Assembly (NCBI GenBank): GCA_934122125.1
Contig: CAKOVW010000025.1
Span: forward strand, 1-18,135
Length of the DNA: 18,135 nt
Direction: 5' to 3'
Source: an uncultured Clostridia bacterium
Lineage (GTDB): Bacteria > Bacillota > Clostridia > TANB77 > CAG-508
This document shows, piece by piece, positions 1-6,762 of the stretch (positions within the stretch are counted from its first letter, which is position 1; every line of letters begins with the position of its first letter). The notes below the pieces were generated by a model, which was not told where the DNA came from, ran no database searches, and worked only from the letters and a program-made list of their open reading frames with translations. The translations under genes and the position numbers were made by a program.

Positions 1-2
1 AT

Positions 3-413
3 AGTACAAGTTGGGGAAATTATATGGATGCGAGTTTTACAATAAATAGAGGAAGATATGCAAAATATGGAGCATTAAGTACATGGTATAATTATAACAA
101 TGAAAATGGACTAGAAAATTGTGTAACATATGCAAATGGAACAAGTTCAAAAGTATCAAATACAGATTATAATAATTCAATATTATTAACAACAGGATCA
201 AGTGATGCTTGCCAAAAAATGAATATATATGATCTTGCTGGAAATGTATGGGAGTGGACTTTAGAATATACCGCTAACACCTACAAGCCTTGTGCTTGTA
301 GAGGAGGCAATTTCAACGTTACAGGTTCAAATTTTCCTGCTTCTCCCCGCGGCAACAACGGTACGGCTTACAGCAGTGCCGGCGTTGGTCTTAGACTCTC
401 ACTTTTTAAGTAG
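3..413 (+). CDS. FGE/sulfatase-modifying-factor-like (C-type lectin fold) protein, 5'-truncated, candidate hypervariable C-terminus
   Basis: The reading frame is open to the left edge, so only the C-terminal ~136 residues are present and the true start lies outside the window. The sequence DLAGNVWEWT (about 212-260), then an RGG motif (300-308) and a terminal GVGLRLSLFK, follow the layout of formylglycine-generating-enzyme-like domains (SUMF1/FGE-sulfatase family), which adopt a C-type lectin fold. Such domains are often non-catalytic ligand binders. Cysteines occur in the visible part, but catalytic function cannot be judged from a fragment. Up to about 267 the codons are AT-rich and mostly A-ending. 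From 270 to 410, 38 of 47 codons end in C or T and GC content rises sharply, which is how adenine-mutated NNY codons of a DGR variable region look. The missing N-terminus may carry a prepilin-like anchor as in the gene at 3402, but that is inference. Domain call fairly sure; ligand unknown. Confidence 0.75.
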   Translation, partial: STSWGNYMDASFTINRGRYAKYGALSTWYNYNNENGLENCVTYANGTSSKVSNTDYNNSILLTTGSSDACQKMNIYDLAGNVWEWTLEYTANTYKPCACRGGNFNVTGSNFPASPRGNNGTAYSSAGVGLRLSLFK

Positions 414-423
414 CTACTTGACA

Positions 424-440
424 CTGGTTCGACGAACCAG
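424..440 (+). other. Compact GC-rich palindrome 11 bases after the stop codon
   Basis: A perfect inverted repeat, CTGGTTC-GAC-GAACCAG, gives a 7-bp stem with a 3-base loop (or 8 bp around a single central base). It stands out against the AT-rich surroundings and has no T-run directly after it, so it is not a terminator by itself. DGR targets commonly carry a short hairpin/cruciform just downstream of the variable region; the position here would fit, although the loop is shorter than the usual four bases. Its right arm (437-440) can alternatively pair with 484-487 in the larger hairpin that follows. Confidence 0.6.
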
Positions 441-442
441 AG

Positions 443-483
443 AAACTGTGCAAATTCAAAAATTTGAATATGCACAGTTTTTT
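443..483 (+). terminator. Long hairpin with T-run after the FGE-like gene
   Basis: Arms 443-460 and 463-480 pair over 18 positions with a single mismatch and a two-base loop, running into six Ts (478-483). This is a good intrinsic terminator for the upstream gene. The stem can be lengthened through 437-442 with 481-487, at the expense of the preceding palindrome. Confidence 0.75.
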
Positions 484-555
484 CTGGTGCATGTTTACAA
501 AATAAAATGCACATATGGAGAAGCTACTTTTCTTGTTCAAATATTATAAAAAAAC

Positions 556-585
556 TTGCAATATGTTATATAAGTATTATATAAT
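556..585 (+). promoter_or_regulatory. Promoter for the flippase gene
   Basis: A -35 TTGCAA (556-561) and a -10 TATAAT (580-585) are separated by 18 bases, upstream of the start at 618. Located by eye; no experimental support. Confidence 0.6.
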
Positions 586-604
586 CTTAAATGATTATAA
601 TTAA

Positions 605-611
605 AAAGGAG
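605..611 (+). promoter_or_regulatory. Ribosome binding site that sets a TTG start
   Basis: AAAGGAG lies six bases before TTG 618-620. The upstream in-frame ATG at 591 has no ribosome binding site, and this site would lie inside its coding sequence, so the TTG is the likely start. Confidence 0.8.
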
Positions 612-617
612 AACAAA

Positions 618-2255
618 TTGGAACAAACAAAACAAAAGAATAACTCGTTTATGAAAAATGTTTTAATCCTAATGTTTGCACAAATAATGGTAAAAGTATT
701 AGGATTAGTATATAAATTCGTAATAACTAATTTTGAGGGTTTTGGAGATATTGGACTAGGTTATTATTCATCAGGTTACCAAATATACTCACTATTGCTA
801 GCATTATCTTCAATAGGCATACCAAGTGTTATATCAAAACTGATTTCGGAAAGAGTAGCAATAGGAGATAATAAAGGTGCACAAAGAGTATTTAAAATAT
901 GTATGACATTATTTGTAGGAGTAGGAGCAATATTATCAATTGCACTGTACTTTGGTGCAGAATATATTGCAACAACTATATATAATGTGCCGGATACGCA
1001 ATTTGTTATGAAAGCATTAGCACCTGCTATAGTGTTTGTATCAGCATCAGCAGTACTTAGAGGGTATTTTGCAGGGCAAAATGATATGAAGCCAACAAGT
1101 TATTCACAAATAATTGAACAGCTATTAAATTGTATATTATCAATTGTTTTTGTATATTCATTATTAGGAAAAGACGCATATATAATGGCAGCAGGTGGAA
1201 ACTTATCAACAACAGTAGCTATAATACTAACATTTGTGTATCTAATAGCATATTACAAAAAACGAAAATTAAAAATAGATCCACAACAAAAGTCTGAGGA
1301 AGAAAATTTAACAGTAGGGCAATTACTAAAAAAGATACTAATAATATCAGTACCAGTTACAATAAGTTCAATTATTTCAGTAATACATCCACTTATTGAT
1401 AGTGCAACTGTTAGTAGATGTATTCAAACAGCATTTTCAGGAATTTACCAATCAAAGGAACAACTAGAATTAATTGCAATGAGTAAAACAGGAATATTAT
1501 CAAAACTAGACACTTTGGTAAATTTACCAGTAGCAGTAAATATAGCTTTTTCAACAGCTTTAGTTCCAGTAATATCAGGAGCTATTGCAAAAAAAGATAT
1601 GAAAACAGCATCAAAAAGAATGTCTTTTTCGGTATTTGCTTCATTATTAATAGTGCTTCCATGTGCAGCAGGATTTATATCTTTAGCTCAACCAATATTA
1701 AATTTAATATATCCATCAGCAAATGATGGAGCTGAACTATTAATGATGTATTCAATATCAATGATATTTATTGCACTAAATCAAACAATAAATGGTGGAT
1801 TATATGGACTAAATAAAACATATATACCACTAATTGCAGTAATTACAGGAGCCGTTATTAAACTAATATTAAATATTATTTTAATAAGTAATCCAAATAT
1901 TGAAATAATAGGAGCAGCAATTAGTTCTATAATATCTCAATCAATAGCATTTTCAATTTGTGTAATAGCATTAACTAAAAATATAAAATTAGACATGAAG
2001 TTTGGAAGAATGATATTAATTCCAGTACTAATTTCAGCATTTATGGGAATATGTACATATTTTATTAACCAAATGCTAAATAACATAGTAGGAAATAATT
2101 TGAGTACAATAATCTCAATAATAGCAGGAGCAATAATTTATATAATTGCAATATTAATATCAAAAATTCTAAAAAAAGAAGAAATAATGATGATACCATT
2201 TGGAACTAAAATTTATAATATATTATTGAAATTAAAGATATACAAAGAAGTATAA
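618..2255 (+). CDS. MurJ/SpoVB/YtgP-type lipid-linked oligosaccharide flippase (MOP superfamily)
   Basis: A 545-residue polytopic membrane protein with many hydrophobic helices separated by short charged loops, the length of the YtgP/MurJ and SpoVB group. Family landmarks include the YSSGYQIYSLLLALSSIGIP segment near the N-terminus, a GYFAGQNDMKPTS loop followed by IEQ, and a short basic loop (YYKKRK) mid-protein. Members move undecaprenyl-linked glycan precursors (lipid II or surface polysaccharide units) across the cytoplasmic membrane. Start chosen at TTG 618 because AAAGGAG sits six bases upstream; the in-frame ATG at 591 would bury that site. The adjacent ATP-grasp gene suggests surface-glycan export rather than only peptidoglycan synthesis, but the lipid II flippase or sporulation SpoVB role cannot be excluded from sequence alone. 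It follows a terminator and has its own promoter. Confidence 0.85.
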   Translation: MEQTKQKNNSFMKNVLILMFAQIMVKVLGLVYKFVITNFEGFGDIGLGYYSSGYQIYSLLLALSSIGIPSVISKLISERVAIGDNKGAQRVFKICMTLFVGVGAILSIALYFGAEYIATTIYNVPDTQFVMKALAPAIVFVSASAVLRGYFAGQNDMKPTSYSQIIEQLLNCILSIVFVYSLLGKDAYIMAAGGNLSTTVAIILTFVYLIAYYKKRKLKIDPQQKSEEENLTVGQLLKKILIISVPVTISSIISVIHPLIDSATVSRCIQTAFSGIYQSKEQLELIAMSKTGILSKLDTLVNLPVAVNIAFSTALVPVISGAIAKKDMKTASKRMSFSVFASLLIVLPCAAGFISLAQPILNLIYPSANDGAELLMMYSISMIFIALNQTINGGLYGLNKTYIPLIAVITGAVIKLILNIILISNPNIEIIGAAISSIISQSIAFSICVIALTKNIKLDMKFGRMILIPVLISAFMGICTYFINQMLNNIVGNNLSTIISIIAGAIIYIIAILISKILKKEEIMMIPFGTKIYNILLKLKIYKEV

Positions 2256-2286
2256 AAGTAAATGTAGTAAAAAAGGAGAGATAAAC

Positions 2287-3327
2287 ATGGCATTTTATTC
2301 ATATATATTTTCAGCAAATTATAAAAAATTTTTTGAAACTTTAAAACAAATATCAAAAAAAGAAAATAAGAATTACATTGGCTTAGTATTAGATGCAGGT
2401 TATAGTGTATTTAGATACGGACTAGGATTAAGTGATTATACAAACTTTAAATTTTACAATAGAAATAGAAAAGAACGCAAGGAATATGTTGGAACTAGAC
2501 TAGAAAATAAATTCTATGAAACAGTATCTCCAAGTGCTTATAAAAAGAGATATACTATAAAATATGACTTCTTAGAAGACTTTAAAGAATTTACTAAAAG
2601 AGATTTCATAGTTCCTAATGAGGAAAACTATGAACAATATTTAAGATTTTTAGAAAAACATGACGTATTTATGTCTAAGCCATATGATGGACTAGCAGGA
2701 AAAGACGTAAAAAAAGAATATACTAAAGAGATAAACGACAAGAAAGAATTTTTTCAAAATTGCATAGCAAACAGAATATTCTTAGAAGAGTTAGTTATTC
2801 AACATCAAGACTTAAATAAGTTGTGTGCCAAAAGTGTTAATACAATGAGAATAATGACTTTTAATGATAATGGAAAACCAAGAATTATTTGGATGGGACT
2901 AAGAGTCGGAAATGGAGTAAACTCTATAGACAATTTCCATGCAAAAGGAATGGGAGTTAACATAGATATAAACACAGGAAAATTAGTAGGAAATGCTATT
3001 GATAAAGACCTAAATGAATATGTAGAACACCCAACATCACATATAAAATTTGACGGTTTTCAAATACCTTGCTTTGAAGAAGCAAAACAAATGGTATTAA
3101 AGGCAAGTTTAAAAAGTGATAAAATATTAGTAGTTGGCTGGGATGTTGCAATTTCAGAAAACGGTCCAGTAATTATAGAAGGTAATAGAAGACCTGGATT
3201 TGATTTAGTACAAGTCCTATCAAATAGAGGAAGAAAAGATATTATTAGAGATGTGCTAAAAGATGTAGAAACACATGATAGTAAGATAACTCCAATTGCT
3301 AGTCAAAAATATACTGAAAACGTATAA
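2287..3327 (+). CDS. Sugar-transfer-associated ATP-grasp protein
   Basis: 346 residues; ATG with AAAGGAG a few bases upstream, 31 bases after the flippase stop, so probably co-transcribed. The C-terminal two thirds carry ATP-grasp features: MSKPYDGLAGKDV (about 129-141, nucleotide-binding loop), LEELVIQH (167-174), VNTMRI (184-189), GWDVAISENGPVIIEGN (284-300, metal/ATP ligands including E298 and N300) and PGFDLVQ. This pattern matches the 'sugar-transfer associated ATP-grasp' group (Pfam ATPgrasp_ST), found in capsule and cell-wall glycan clusters. ATP-grasp enzymes form an acyl-phosphate and then an amide or ester bond, so a plausible role is attaching an amino acid or similar group to a surface glycan; the substrate is unknown. 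The N-terminal ~90 residues are basic and aromatic and not recognised. No signal peptide, so cytoplasmic. Confidence 0.8.
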   Translation: MAFYSYIFSANYKKFFETLKQISKKENKNYIGLVLDAGYSVFRYGLGLSDYTNFKFYNRNRKERKEYVGTRLENKFYETVSPSAYKKRYTIKYDFLEDFKEFTKRDFIVPNEENYEQYLRFLEKHDVFMSKPYDGLAGKDVKKEYTKEINDKKEFFQNCIANRIFLEELVIQHQDLNKLCAKSVNTMRIMTFNDNGKPRIIWMGLRVGNGVNSIDNFHAKGMGVNIDINTGKLVGNAIDKDLNEYVEHPTSHIKFDGFQIPCFEEAKQMVLKASLKSDKILVVGWDVAISENGPVIIEGNRRPGFDLVQVLSNRGRKDIIRDVLKDVETHDSKITPIASQKYTENV

Positions 3328-3401
3328 AAAGTAATATATTGATATTTTATAAAATTTTACCTTTATTATGTATAGAAAGAAAATGAAAGGGAGAAAATTG
3401 T

Positions 3402-4445
3402 ATGGAAAACCTAAGAAAAAACAAAAATTATAGACAACAAAAAGGAGTAACATTGATAATATTAGTAATTACTATAGTAGTTATATTAATTTTGTCAAGT
3501 GTAACTATAAATACAATATTTAGTGAAAATGGAGTGCTTAATAACACAAAAGATGCGCAAAATAAGGTAAATGAAAATATTGAAAAAAGTACAAATAAAA
3601 CAAATGAACTAATTGACATAGTAGAAAACGAAATAAAAGAAAACTCAACTATATGGACTCAAAATAAAACAGAAGTAACAGATGGAATAACAACATATGA
3701 AGTTGGAGATGACTATGAATATGACTGTGGAGTATCAGGTTATACAGGAGCCTGGAAAATATTAGGAGCGGAAGATGGCAAACTATTAATAATGTCAACA
3801 GCAGATATAGGAACATTACAGTTATCTGGCAAAGAAGGATATAACACAGGAATAAGTAAGTTAAATGAAATGTGTAAACCATATGGAACAAATGCAAGAA
3901 GTATAAAAGTAGAAGATATAAATAGAGTAACAGGATATGATCCAAACAATACAGGAGATGGAAAAAAATATGGTGAAGGACAATGGGATGAATATGGAAA
4001 CAAAGTAACATATACATTAAGCGGAAGTACTGCAACAAATGGAAAAAAATATGAAGGGACATTATATAATAATAAATATGAAAACCCAGATGGAAAAATA
4101 ATAGGTACAAATGGCGTAACATCAGTAACAGAAACAAGCACATATTATTACTATTATCCATATTCATTAACAACAAGTAATGACATAACAGGGGAATGTA
4201 AAGGAATACCAACAACAAGTAAAGCATATGAACTAATATTTGGAACATATGCAAATACTAGTACTGGTAAAGGAAATATATATTGGATTGCATCGCAATG
4301 CGTATTTGTAACTTCTAATTATTCATATTTTACTCTACGACATGTGAACATTAATGGACGTGTAAGTCCTTGCAATTTATGTAGTTCAGGAGGAAAAATT
4401 GACAGTCCTAGTATTGGTGTCCGTGCTGTAGTGTCTATTCAATAG
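3402..4445 (+). CDS. Prepilin-like surface protein with candidate variable C-terminal domain
   Basis: 347 residues; ATG preceded by an AAAGGGAG-type site. Residues 1-14 form a short basic leader, then G15-VTLI and a hydrophobic helix (about 16-36), the shape of a type IV prepilin/pseudopilin N-terminus. The residue at +5 after the predicted cleavage is Ile rather than the usual Glu, so assembly into a classical pilus is uncertain. Residues ~45-75 are polar and probably helical. The rest is a secreted domain rich in G, T, Y and N, with WKILGAEDGKLLIMS (about 117-131) and a terminal YWIASQ...GVRAVVSI signature, recalling proteins of gut Firmicutes that end in '.WLAS...GVRPVVSL' (DUF6273-like, sometimes DGR targets). 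From 4299 to 4442, 32 of 48 codons end in C or T, unlike the A-ending body. It follows the ATP-grasp gene on the same strand. Function unknown; adhesin or ligand-binding display is inferred. Confidence 0.75.
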   Translation: MENLRKNKNYRQQKGVTLIILVITIVVILILSSVTINTIFSENGVLNNTKDAQNKVNENIEKSTNKTNELIDIVENEIKENSTIWTQNKTEVTDGITTYEVGDDYEYDCGVSGYTGAWKILGAEDGKLLIMSTADIGTLQLSGKEGYNTGISKLNEMCKPYGTNARSIKVEDINRVTGYDPNNTGDGKKYGEGQWDEYGNKVTYTLSGSTATNGKKYEGTLYNNKYENPDGKIIGTNGVTSVTETSTYYYYYPYSLTTSNDITGECKGIPTTSKAYELIFGTYANTSTGKGNIYWIASQCVFVTSNYSYFTLRHVNINGRVSPCNLCSSGGKIDSPSIGVRAVVSIQ

Positions 4446-4545
4446 TTTAAGCATAACTTTAAAAATTAATAGTAAATTATTATATAAAAAAGCTATGAGT
4501 TTACTTGCTACATTATAAAAATTTTTCAAAATTTATAAGGCTGTC

Positions 4546-4574
4546 TTGACTAAACCTTACAAATATGTTATATT
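4546..4574 (+). promoter_or_regulatory. Promoter of the tRNA-Glu gene
   Basis: TTGACT (4546-4551), a 17-base spacer and TATATT (4569-4574), 18 bases before the mature tRNA 5' end. A near-consensus vegetative promoter, as expected for a tRNA gene. Confidence 0.8.
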
Positions 4575-4592
4575 ATTTAAGCAAGTAAAAAA

Positions 4593-4667
4593 GGCCCCTT
4601 GGTCAAGCGGTTAAGACGCAGCCCTCTCAAGGCTGAATCATGGGTTCGATTCCCGTAGGGGTCACCA
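4593..4667 (+). tRNA. tRNA-Glu (anticodon CTC)
   Basis: 75 bases folding into a full cloverleaf. The acceptor stem is 4593-4599 with 4657-4663 (one G-T pair). The anticodon stem CAGCC/GGCTG (4619-4623 / 4631-4635) holds loop CTCTCAA with anticodon CTC at 4626-4628. The T arm has loop TTCGATT, followed by discriminator A4664 and an encoded CCA (4665-4667). It decodes GAG. Glu tRNAs with TTC normally read both Glu codons, so this is probably a second, GAG-specific isoacceptor; in an AT-rich genome that mostly uses GAA it would be the minor species. It stands alone between its own promoter and a terminator. Confidence 0.93.
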
Positions 4668-4674
4668 ATACAAT

Positions 4675-4712
4675 AAAAAAGATGGAAATGAAGTACATTT
4701 CCATCTTTTTTT
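4675..4712. terminator. Bidirectional terminator between tRNA-Glu and the minus-strand gene
   Basis: Arms AAAAAAGATGGAAATG (4675-4690) and its complement (4696-4711) are perfect around a five-base loop AAGTA. The T-run on the plus strand and the A-run on the left make it work in both directions, which suits the convergent genes on either side. Confidence 0.9.
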
Positions 4713-4715
4713 GTG

Positions 4716-4907
4716 TTACTTAGGGGCTTTTACCTGCCGAGCCTTTGTAACAACCTTGGAACGAGTACTCACCTTACTGGGCTTTTGAGAAGAATTCTCA
4801 TTTTTAGCCAAAAAGGGAGGTACAGGTCGAGAAGCATCAAATTTGATTTTGTCAATAAGTTCTTTATTGACACTGCCAGGGGTCAACTTTAAGTTGTCTG
4901 TGCCCAT
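4716..4907 (-). CDS. Small basic protein of unknown function (63 aa)
   Basis: Minus-strand gene. The start is set at ATG 4907-4905 because AAAGGAGC (4922-4915) lies seven bases upstream; the longer in-frame start at 4934 would place that site inside the gene. The product begins MGTDNLKLTPGSV, has a short VPPFLAKNE segment, and ends in a strongly basic, Ser/Thr/Lys/Arg-rich tail finishing RQVKAPK. No signal peptide, membrane helix or cysteine pair is seen; nucleic-acid binding is a possibility from charge alone. I do not recognise a family. Evidence that it is real: its own extended -10 promoter (4953-4981), a good ribosome binding site and a bidirectional terminator three bases past the stop. 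Its codons are richer in G and C than the neighbours, which may signal transfer or constraint. Confidence 0.65.
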   Translation of the reverse strand: MGTDNLKLTPGSVNKELIDKIKFDASRPVPPFLAKNENSSQKPSKVSTRSKVVTKARQVKAPK

Positions 4908-4952
4908 GATAAATGCTCCTTTCAAAATAATCACACAATGTGAATGAAAAAA

Positions 4953-4981
4953 ATTATATCATATTCCTGATAAAAAGTAAA
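4953..4981 (-). promoter_or_regulatory. Promoter of the minus-strand small gene
   Basis: Read on the minus strand: TTTACT (4981-4976), a 17-base spacer and TATAAT (4958-4953) with TG in the extended -10 position. Back to back with the recN promoter; only eight bases separate the two -35 boxes. Confidence 0.75.
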
Positions 4982-4989
4982 TAAAGTAG

Positions 4990-5017
4990 TTGACAAAACA
5001 AAAATTTGGTATATAAT
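4990..5017 (+). promoter_or_regulatory. Promoter of recN
   Basis: A consensus TTGACA (4990-4995) and TATAAT (5012-5017) with a 16-base spacer, about 40 bases before the recN start. No GAAC-N4-GTTC type SOS box is seen around it. Confidence 0.75.
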
Positions 5018-5059
5018 ACAAATATACAAACAACAATTCGCAAATAAAAGGAGATAAAT

Positions 5060-6682
5060 ATGGTTACTACATTGCATATAAAAAATGTTGGAATTATAGA
5101 TGATTTAAGTATTGATTTAAACGAAGGATTTAATGTATTAACAGGAGAAACAGGTGCAGGAAAAACCTTAATAATTGGTTCACTTGCAATTTTAGCAGGT
5201 GGAAGATTTTCAAAAGAAATGATTAGAAATGGAGAAGAGTTTTCTTTTGTAGAGGCAAATTTTTATTGCCCTAATAATTCAATGGCAGTTGATAATAATA
5301 TTATAGTATCAAGAGAAATACATCAAAATGGTAGAAATTCATGTAAAATAAATGGTAGATTAGTTACTGTAAATGAGCTAAGGGAATTTATGAGTAAAAT
5401 ACTTGATATTCATGGACAACATGACAGTCAATTAATTTTAAATCCTATGCAACATATTGTATACTTAGATAAATTTATAGGAAATGCCTTAGCTGAAAAC
5501 TTAACTAAATATAAAGAAAAGCTCGCAGAATATAATGCATTAAAACAAGAACTAAAAAATACCTATGGAGAAGATCAAGAAAAAGAAAGAAAACTTGATT
5601 TATTACGCTATCAGTACAATGAAATTGAACAAGCAAAACTGAAAGAAAATGAAGAGGAAGAACTAGAAGAAAGACATAAAATAATGCAAAATGCGGAAAA
5701 ACTAAAAGATAATTTATGTGAAATTGATAATGAATTAAATGAAAATGCAATTATTGCAATAAGTAGTGCAATTCGCAGTTTGGAAAAAATACAGGATTGT
5801 GGCAGTAAATATACTGAAAAGTTGAGCATATTAAAGAGTAGTTATTATGATATACAAGAGTTAGCAAGAGATTTAAGCTATATGAGAGAAGAAGTGGATT
5901 TTGATGAAGAAGAAAGAAACCAAATAGAAAATAGAATAGATTTAATTTATTCATTAAAAAGAAAATATGGAAATACAATTTCAGAAATATTAGAATATGC
6001 AGACAAAGTAAAAGAAGAAATACGTAAAATTGAAAATTTAGACGAATATCATAAAAAAATAAAGGCACAAATAAACACATTAAAGCAAGAACTATTTGAA
6101 ATTGCCAATAGTATGAGTGTAATAAGGAAAAAATATGCAAAAGAATTATCAACTAAAATAAATAAAGAATTGAAAGACTTGGAAATGCCAAATGCTAAAT
6201 TTGAAGTACAAATAAATACAACTGATAAATTTTATGACGCAGGAATAGACGAAGTAGAATTTATGATTTGCACAAATATAGGTGAAGAATTAAAACCACT
6301 TATAAAAATAGCATCAGGGGGAGAAATGGCAAGAATTATGCTTGCAATAAAAAATGTATTAGCAGATGTGGATGAAGTAAGCACATTAGTATTTGACGAA
6401 ATTGATACTGGAATTAGTGGTAAGGCTTCAAAAGCAGTAGCTGAAAAAATGAAATCAATAGCAAAATTACATCAAGTAATTTGCATTACACATTTACCAG
6501 CAATAGCAGCAAAAGGGGATTATAACTATTATATAAGCAAACAAACTAAAGAAAACAAAACATATACTCATATAAAAAAACTAAATGAAGAAGAAACTAT
6601 TGAGGAAATTGCAAGAATATCATCAGGAGAGGTTACAGAAATTGCAAAAGCACATGCACAAGAATTAAGAAAAGCCTCATAA
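5060..6682 (+). CDS. recN: DNA repair protein RecN (SMC-like ATPase)
   Basis: 540 residues, close to the usual 550-570. ATG with AAAAGGAG about seven bases upstream. The N-terminal half-ATPase has Walker A GETGAGKT at 29-36 and the DIHGQHDSQLIL motif typical of RecN. The middle (about 160-350) is charged and coiled-coil-like. The C-terminal half-ATPase has the ABC signature ASGGEMARI, Walker B LVFDEIDTGISG and the HLPAIAA switch. RecN is an early responder at double-strand breaks that tethers DNA ends and works with RecA. In many Firmicutes it follows argR; that neighbour is absent here and the gene instead has its own promoter divergent from a small unknown gene. It is often LexA-controlled, but I see no clear operator. 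Ends 80 bases before lysS, which has a separate promoter. Confidence 0.95.
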   Translation: MVTTLHIKNVGIIDDLSIDLNEGFNVLTGETGAGKTLIIGSLAILAGGRFSKEMIRNGEEFSFVEANFYCPNNSMAVDNNIIVSREIHQNGRNSCKINGRLVTVNELREFMSKILDIHGQHDSQLILNPMQHIVYLDKFIGNALAENLTKYKEKLAEYNALKQELKNTYGEDQEKERKLDLLRYQYNEIEQAKLKENEEEELEERHKIMQNAEKLKDNLCEIDNELNENAIIAISSAIRSLEKIQDCGSKYTEKLSILKSSYYDIQELARDLSYMREEVDFDEEERNQIENRIDLIYSLKRKYGNTISEILEYADKVKEEIRKIENLDEYHKKIKAQINTLKQELFEIANSMSVIRKKYAKELSTKINKELKDLEMPNAKFEVQINTTDKFYDAGIDEVEFMICTNIGEELKPLIKIASGGEMARIMLAIKNVLADVDEVSTLVFDEIDTGISGKASKAVAEKMKSIAKLHQVICITHLPAIAAKGDYNYYISKQTKENKTYTHIKKLNEEETIEEIARISSGEVTEIAKAHAQELRKAS

Positions 6683-6697
6683 AATTCTTTCCAAATG

Positions 6698-6726
6698 TTT
6701 ACATATTCTAAATTATGAGGTATAAT
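6698..6726 (+). promoter_or_regulatory. Promoter of lysS operon
   Basis: TTTACA (6698-6703), a 17-base spacer and TATAAT (6721-6726), 36 bases before the lysS start. There is no room for a T-box leader. Confidence 0.75.
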
Positions 6727-6762
6727 ATTATAGGTAAAAATAACTTATAAAGGGGAAAACAT

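Noticed and set aside
292..549. 85-codon plus-strand frame across the end of the FGE-like gene
   Set aside because: It overlaps the real frame, runs through both hairpins and the terminator, and has no ribosome binding site.
591..617. ATG start extending the flippase by nine residues
   Set aside because: The strong ribosome binding site at 605-611 would fall inside the gene; TTG 618 fits better.
3649..4254. 201-codon minus-strand frame opposite the prepilin-like gene
   Set aside because: Its product is low-complexity Leu/His/Tyr/Phe, the mirror of A-rich plus-strand codons. No promoter or binding site.
4446..4592. Possible DGR template repeat or small RNA in the gap after the prepilin-like gene
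   Set aside because: No near-copy of either variable C-terminus is seen; the gap holds AT-rich sequence and the tRNA promoter only.
5751..6152. 133-codon minus-strand frame opposite recN
   Set aside because: Same Leu/Phe-rich mirror artefact inside a well-identified gene.
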